Origin: Paragordius varius
Taxonomy: Eukaryota > Nematomorpha
DNA length: 64,000 nt
Assembly (NCBI GenBank): GCA_964247055.1
Contig: OZ176056.1
Span: 868,001 to 932,000 of the forward strand
Direction: 5' to 3'
Part shown: positions 61,901-64,000 of the stretch, piece after piece
Layout: each line of letters opens with the position of its first letter
Numbering within the stretch: the first letter of the stretch is position 1
Notes under the pieces: generated by a model
What the model was told of the DNA's origin: nothing
Seen by the model: the letters and a program-made list of their open reading frames with translations, nothing else
The model's database searches: none
Made by a program: the position numbers and the translations under genes

Positions 61901-64000
61901 AGAAAAAAATGTATATATTTATATATTTGTAAATAATTTTTTTTTTATATTTTTACAGTAAAAGTTGATTAAATAAGTATATTTACAGTAAGGATTAAAG
62001 TTTTCAATCAATTGTAAATGTTTAAAAAAATTCATTTTTTATAGTAAAATATTAATTGGTAGTATAATAATAATAAAATTTTTCCCATTTAAAGTATTTT
62101 TAAAATTGAAAATTTTAAATTAATTTTATAGCGATAATTATTGCAAATTTTTCATAGTAAATTATTTAAATTATTAAAATTAAACAACTTAACAAAACCC
62201 CAAAGAAAAAAATTTATTAAAATAACATATAATTTTTTTCAAGATTTTTATTAAAGACTATCAATGTTTTATGAATAATTAATTTTTTGAGTCTAAATTT
62301 TTATATATATTTTAATAAAATATGAATTTAACATGCCCCTAATTACAATTATTTTATTTTTTTTATTTATATAATTGATGATATTTTTAAATCCTAAAAA
62401 TTAAACGTTTATAATATTAAAAATAAGAAAAATAATTATTGAAAAATTATCAAAAAAATATGATTTATACATGGTTATTTAAGGTTTTTATTAAATTAAA
62501 GAATATTATTTTTAATATATTTTAATTTTTAAATCCATTATAGACATTTGTCGCCAAAGTTATGTTGTTTCAAACCTCTATGATTAGATTGGGAAAATCG
62601 TCAATGCCTAAAAAAGTAGTTTTAATATTTTGTTTTTTAATATTAGATTCAAATTTTTTTATTAACGCTATTTTTGGTAATGTTAAAATAATTTTTTAAA
62701 CAGATTAATAATATATACCATTTACAGTTTAAATTCACCCTAAAAATAAATTAGGTGTGTTTTCGAACTAATATAACTCACTCATTATTAATATGAAATA
62801 TATCTTTATGGCATAGTTTTTATTATTTTTTCAGTATTATTTTAAGTTAAAACAAAATTTCTTTTTTCAAAAATATAAAAAAATATAGGTAATTTTTAAC
62901 TTTAAAAAACACATAATTCATTTTAAGGTAAATTTGTGTTCGAGATTGAATTTGAATTGTTTAAGGGTATAAATGGTATACATATGGTTAAAAAAAATTA
63001 ATTTCGAATAAAGCCGTTTAAAAATTGCTTTAAATTAAGCTCATATTTTTATAAATAAATGTCTCTTATATTAAAGAATATAAACTGCCCTGATTTGAAA
63101 TTTACTTAAATAAATTGCACTTTTATCCATTGTAATCTTAAGTTTAATAATATAATTTATTCAAACAAATTATGTTTTTTTTAATTTTTTCCATAATTGT
63201 AACAATTTTTTTTATTTTTTATAGTTAAAAAATTAATTTTTTTAATTTTTTTTAATTAAAAAATTTATTTTCTTGCATATAGCCTATTACATTGGATGAT
63301 AGTGATCGTATTATGTTATGTATTCGCGTTTTGGCTCAATGTTCAATAACTTTGAAACAAAGTAACGATTTGGGAAATTCTCTGAAATTAGTTGAAGCTT
63401 TTCTAGAAAATTCGAGGCAAGCCACACAAATTATTGTACAAAATCAATTGGATAGTTCCTCGGGAAAGAATATACTATCTACCAAAACTGATATTGGGGT
63501 ACCTAATTTTTGGATTTTAAATTATAAAATTAGGGGGTTGAAATTGAAAAGTAGAGTAAAAATTGAAATTATACTACAATGGACAAAACGTAAAAATATA
63601 AAGACAATAAATATTTTTTTTTCTTAAAGACAACCATACTTTTTTAAAATATAACTCATTGTTTTAAAAATAACTCATGTTTTAAACTGCAAAGTATGAA
63701 ATTGATATGTATATTGGTAAAACAATCAATTTTTTATTTTTACAATCGTACTTATATAATTTATAGGAGAAAAATTATGGGTTGAAAAAGTTTGGTTGTT
63801 GAAAAAAAAGTATTTGGCTTTATATATTTACGTTTTGTCCATAGTATAATTTTTACTGTAATAAAAAATGAGTTTTAGTAAATATATATGGGAAAAATTA
63901 AAATTATACAACTATTAAAACCAAATTTATTACATTTCATTAGGTATATAGATAGTAAAATTGAAAAGCAAGAATTTAAAGCGACCTAATATAAAACTTA
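48924..64000 (+). CDS. COPB1: Coatomer subunit beta (beta-COP), 3'-partial
   Basis: Sixteen exons: 48924-49014, 49043-49275, 49689-49858, 50294-50408, 51206-51298, 52761-52901, 54816-54938, 55916-56023, 56327-56421, 57090-57232, 58353-58423, 59074-59265, 60492-60712, 61778-61910, 62544-62615 and 63283-63498. They encode 739 residues in phase. Beta-COP is a core subunit of the COPI coat in Golgi-to-ER vesicle traffic. The alpha-helical adaptin-like solenoid is unmistakable: [124 protein letters not shown] and [12 protein letters not shown]. The remaining 200 or so residues (appendage) lie beyond the window. Exon 13 is an unusually Asn/Ser-rich linker. Intron 1 is 28 nt; later introns carry A and B elements and a pseudo-exon array. 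Confidence 0.97.
49015..49042 (+). other. 28-nt ultra-short intron 1 of COPB1
   Basis: CAG GAT ATA G, then GTATAATTTGG...CATTGTTAAG, then AA AAT GGA AAT. Removal gives [20 protein letters not shown], aligned without gaps to human LKNDLEKGDVKSKTEALKKV. Retention shifts the frame. Confidence 0.88.
50541..50826. repeat. Family B element in COPB1 intron 4
   Basis: AACCATTTACAGTTCAAATT at the left, GTTAATGGTATA at the right; arms of two to three 21-bp units; core GTTTTCGAACTTATAAAATT and TTATGGCATAGTTTATT. Confidence 0.75.
51711..52306 (+). pseudogene. Four tandem decayed copies of the 5' half of COPB1 exon 6
   Basis: Copies start near 51711, 51889, 52065 and 52232, before the functional exon at 52761. 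Each resembles its first 75 nt or so (GTTTGCCATAAGAATGCGAG, ...GATTTATTCGTTGCATTT). The last copy is closest: [15 protein letters not shown] matches the exon for 15 residues, then a stop follows. An acceptor-like AAG precedes copies 1, 2 and 4. The upstream intron (TTTTTAAACTTTTTTTC.GTTCAAAG) is duplicated too. The copies lack the second half of the exon and its donor, so they are pseudo-exons, not alternatives. Confidence 0.8.
52334..52672. repeat. Family B element in the COPB1 pseudo-exon array
   Basis: ATACCATTTACAATTCAAAT at the left, ATTGTAAATGGTATA at the right. The right arm has about five units (GGTGAATTGGAATTGTTCAA). It separates the last pseudo-exon from functional exon 6. Subtracting its 339 bp restores the repeat spacing to about 190 bp, so it came after the duplication. 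Confidence 0.8.
53240..53264. repeat. (TAA)n microsatellite
   Basis: About seven to eight uninterrupted AAT units in COPB1 intron 6. Confidence 0.85.
53518..53791. mobile_element. Family A Tc1-like MITE in COPB1 intron 6
   Basis: Left CAGTAAAAATTGAAATTATG and right ATTTCAATTTTTCCTG, with TA at both borders. TTTTACCTTTTGTCCTCCAA corresponds to the family TTTTTACGTTTTGTCCGTAT. Confidence 0.75.
54180..54560 (+). pseudogene. Degraded LINE tail fragment in COPB1 intron 6
   Basis: Plus-strand fragments ([46 protein letters not shown]) follow the order of the C-terminal LINE region after RT (W-T-L-K, internal Asp-Arg, RxRxLGH, ExGKVEG). Frames change repeatedly. This is weak but consistent; no ends were found. 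Confidence 0.35.
55300..55378. repeat. Family A right-end fragment
   Basis: TTTTGTCTTTTGAAAAAAAA and TTTTTACGTTTTGTCCGTAA, ending TTTTTTTCTGTA. Only this end is recognisable. Confidence 0.5.
55610..55855. repeat. Strongly degraded family A copy before COPB1 exon 8
   Basis: TTACAGTAATTTAATAATAT, then ATGACAACCAAATTTTAAAA at the left and CTGTCTTTTGAAAAATCACA, TTGTGTTGATATTTTTAC at the right keep the family order. It ends just before the TA tract that abuts exon 8. Confidence 0.4.
55862..55915. repeat. (TA)n tract that supplies the exon 8 splice acceptor
   Basis: About 25 TA units run directly into TATAG, and COPB1 exon 8 (GATATGTTGATGG) begins at the next base. The acceptor therefore has no polypyrimidine tract; the upstream 50 nt is alternating TA. 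Confidence 0.9.
57425..57650. repeat. Family B element in COPB1 intron 10
   Basis: ATACCATTGAACAATTCAAA at the left, with only one or two units per arm (GGGTGATTCGAATTGTTTGA on the right). The right terminus has diverged to GTATAGATAATATA. Confidence 0.65.
59283..59710. repeat. Family B element with expanded left arm in COPB1 intron 12
   Basis: The left arm (59288-59500) has about ten units of 21 bp such as TTCAAATTCACCCTTGAACAA. The right arm has two units and ends TTGTAAATGGTAT. The arm begins about 17 bp after the exon 12 donor. Confidence 0.8.
60159..60419. mobile_element. Family A Tc1-like MITE in COPB1 intron 12
   Basis: AAGCGGACAAAACATAAAAA at the left, TTGTCCGTATAATTTCAGTT and TTTTACTG then TA at the right. 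The interior TTACTACCACAATTAATTCTA recurs in the 61449 copy. It ends about 70 bp before exon 13. Confidence 0.75.
61449..61715. mobile_element. Family A Tc1-like MITE in COPB1 intron 13
   Basis: It starts CAGTAAAAAAACTGAAAGTA after TA, then ACGGACAAAATG and AAAGACAACCATACTTTTTA. The right end is degraded. It ends about 60 bp before exon 14. Confidence 0.7.
62714..62980. repeat. Family B element in COPB1 intron 15
   Basis: ATACCATTTACAGTTTAAAT at the left, AGGGTATAAATGGTATA at the right. The core has GTGTTTTCGAACTAATATAA and TTATGGCATAGTTTTTATT. One or two units per arm. Confidence 0.75.
63554..63858. mobile_element. Family A Tc1-like MITE in COPB1 intron 16
   Basis: GAGTAAAAATTGAAATTATA after TA, GGACAAAACGTAAAAATATA, and at the right TATTTACGTTTTGTCCATAG with TTTTTACTG then TA. 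It starts about 55 bp after the exon 16 donor. The intron continues past the window end. Confidence 0.8.

Overview
This window is from a very AT-rich animal nuclear genome with intron-split genes and many short non-autonomous transposons. The clearest clue to the organism is a precursor carrying QLLFSRDWHAGGGKKR. It has the FSRDW core of AKH/corazonin-related peptide (ACP), an arthropod neuropeptide family, so an arthropod, insect-like or chelicerate, is most likely. I cannot name the species.

Layout, left to right: (1) the 3' part of a GH56 hyaluronidase gene with a C-terminal EGF-like module (+, 222-3739); (2) a transposon-rich gap that includes a GC-richer island (about 5624-6890); (3) a complete five-exon ZIP (SLC39) zinc transporter (+, 7125-9752); (4) a gap with a Tc1-like MITE and a mariner relic; (5) a complete eight-exon myo-inositol-1-phosphate synthase gene (-, 11269-18571) whose long introns are full of repeats; (6) a nearly intact RTE-type LINE (-, about 20391-23400); (7) two TTAA-flanked palindrome-ended elements and a gene-poor stretch; (8) the ACP precursor gene (+, 30674-31318); (9) about 6 kb with no gene I recognise; (10) an eight-exon RRM protein with an RS/RGG segment and a low-complexity tail (-, 37552-43059); (11) a hAT-type MITE with a perfect 8-bp target duplication and a hairpin element nested in it; (12) mitochondrial ribosomal protein L23 (-, 48285-48855), head to head with the coatomer beta subunit gene COPB1 (+, from 48924 past the window end). 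Only 68 bp separates the last two start codons.

The most unusual signal is a class of ultra-short spliceosomal-type introns of 23, 25, 27, 28 and 32 nt in three genes (mRpL23, COPB1, RRM gene). They sit beside ordinary introns of 67 nt to about 2 kb. All five are GT...AG and interrupt conserved protein blocks, and removing them restores the expected protein. A second highlight is COPB1 intron 5. There the 5' half of exon 6, with its upstream intron flank, is repeated in a five-copy tandem array of about 170-190 bp, leaving four decaying pseudo-exons before the functional exon.

The repeats form recognisable families: A (Tc1-like MITE, ends CAGTAAAAATTG, TA-flanked), B and C (elements whose inverted arms are variable numbers of 21-bp units), D (211-227 bp perfect-hairpin elements, TA-flanked), E (TTAA-flanked with inner GGGGTA...TACCCC palindromes), hAT-like MITEs, and a dispersed anonymous repeat G. 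The host genes are unrelated housekeeping, secretory, metabolic and endocrine genes and do not form a pathway.
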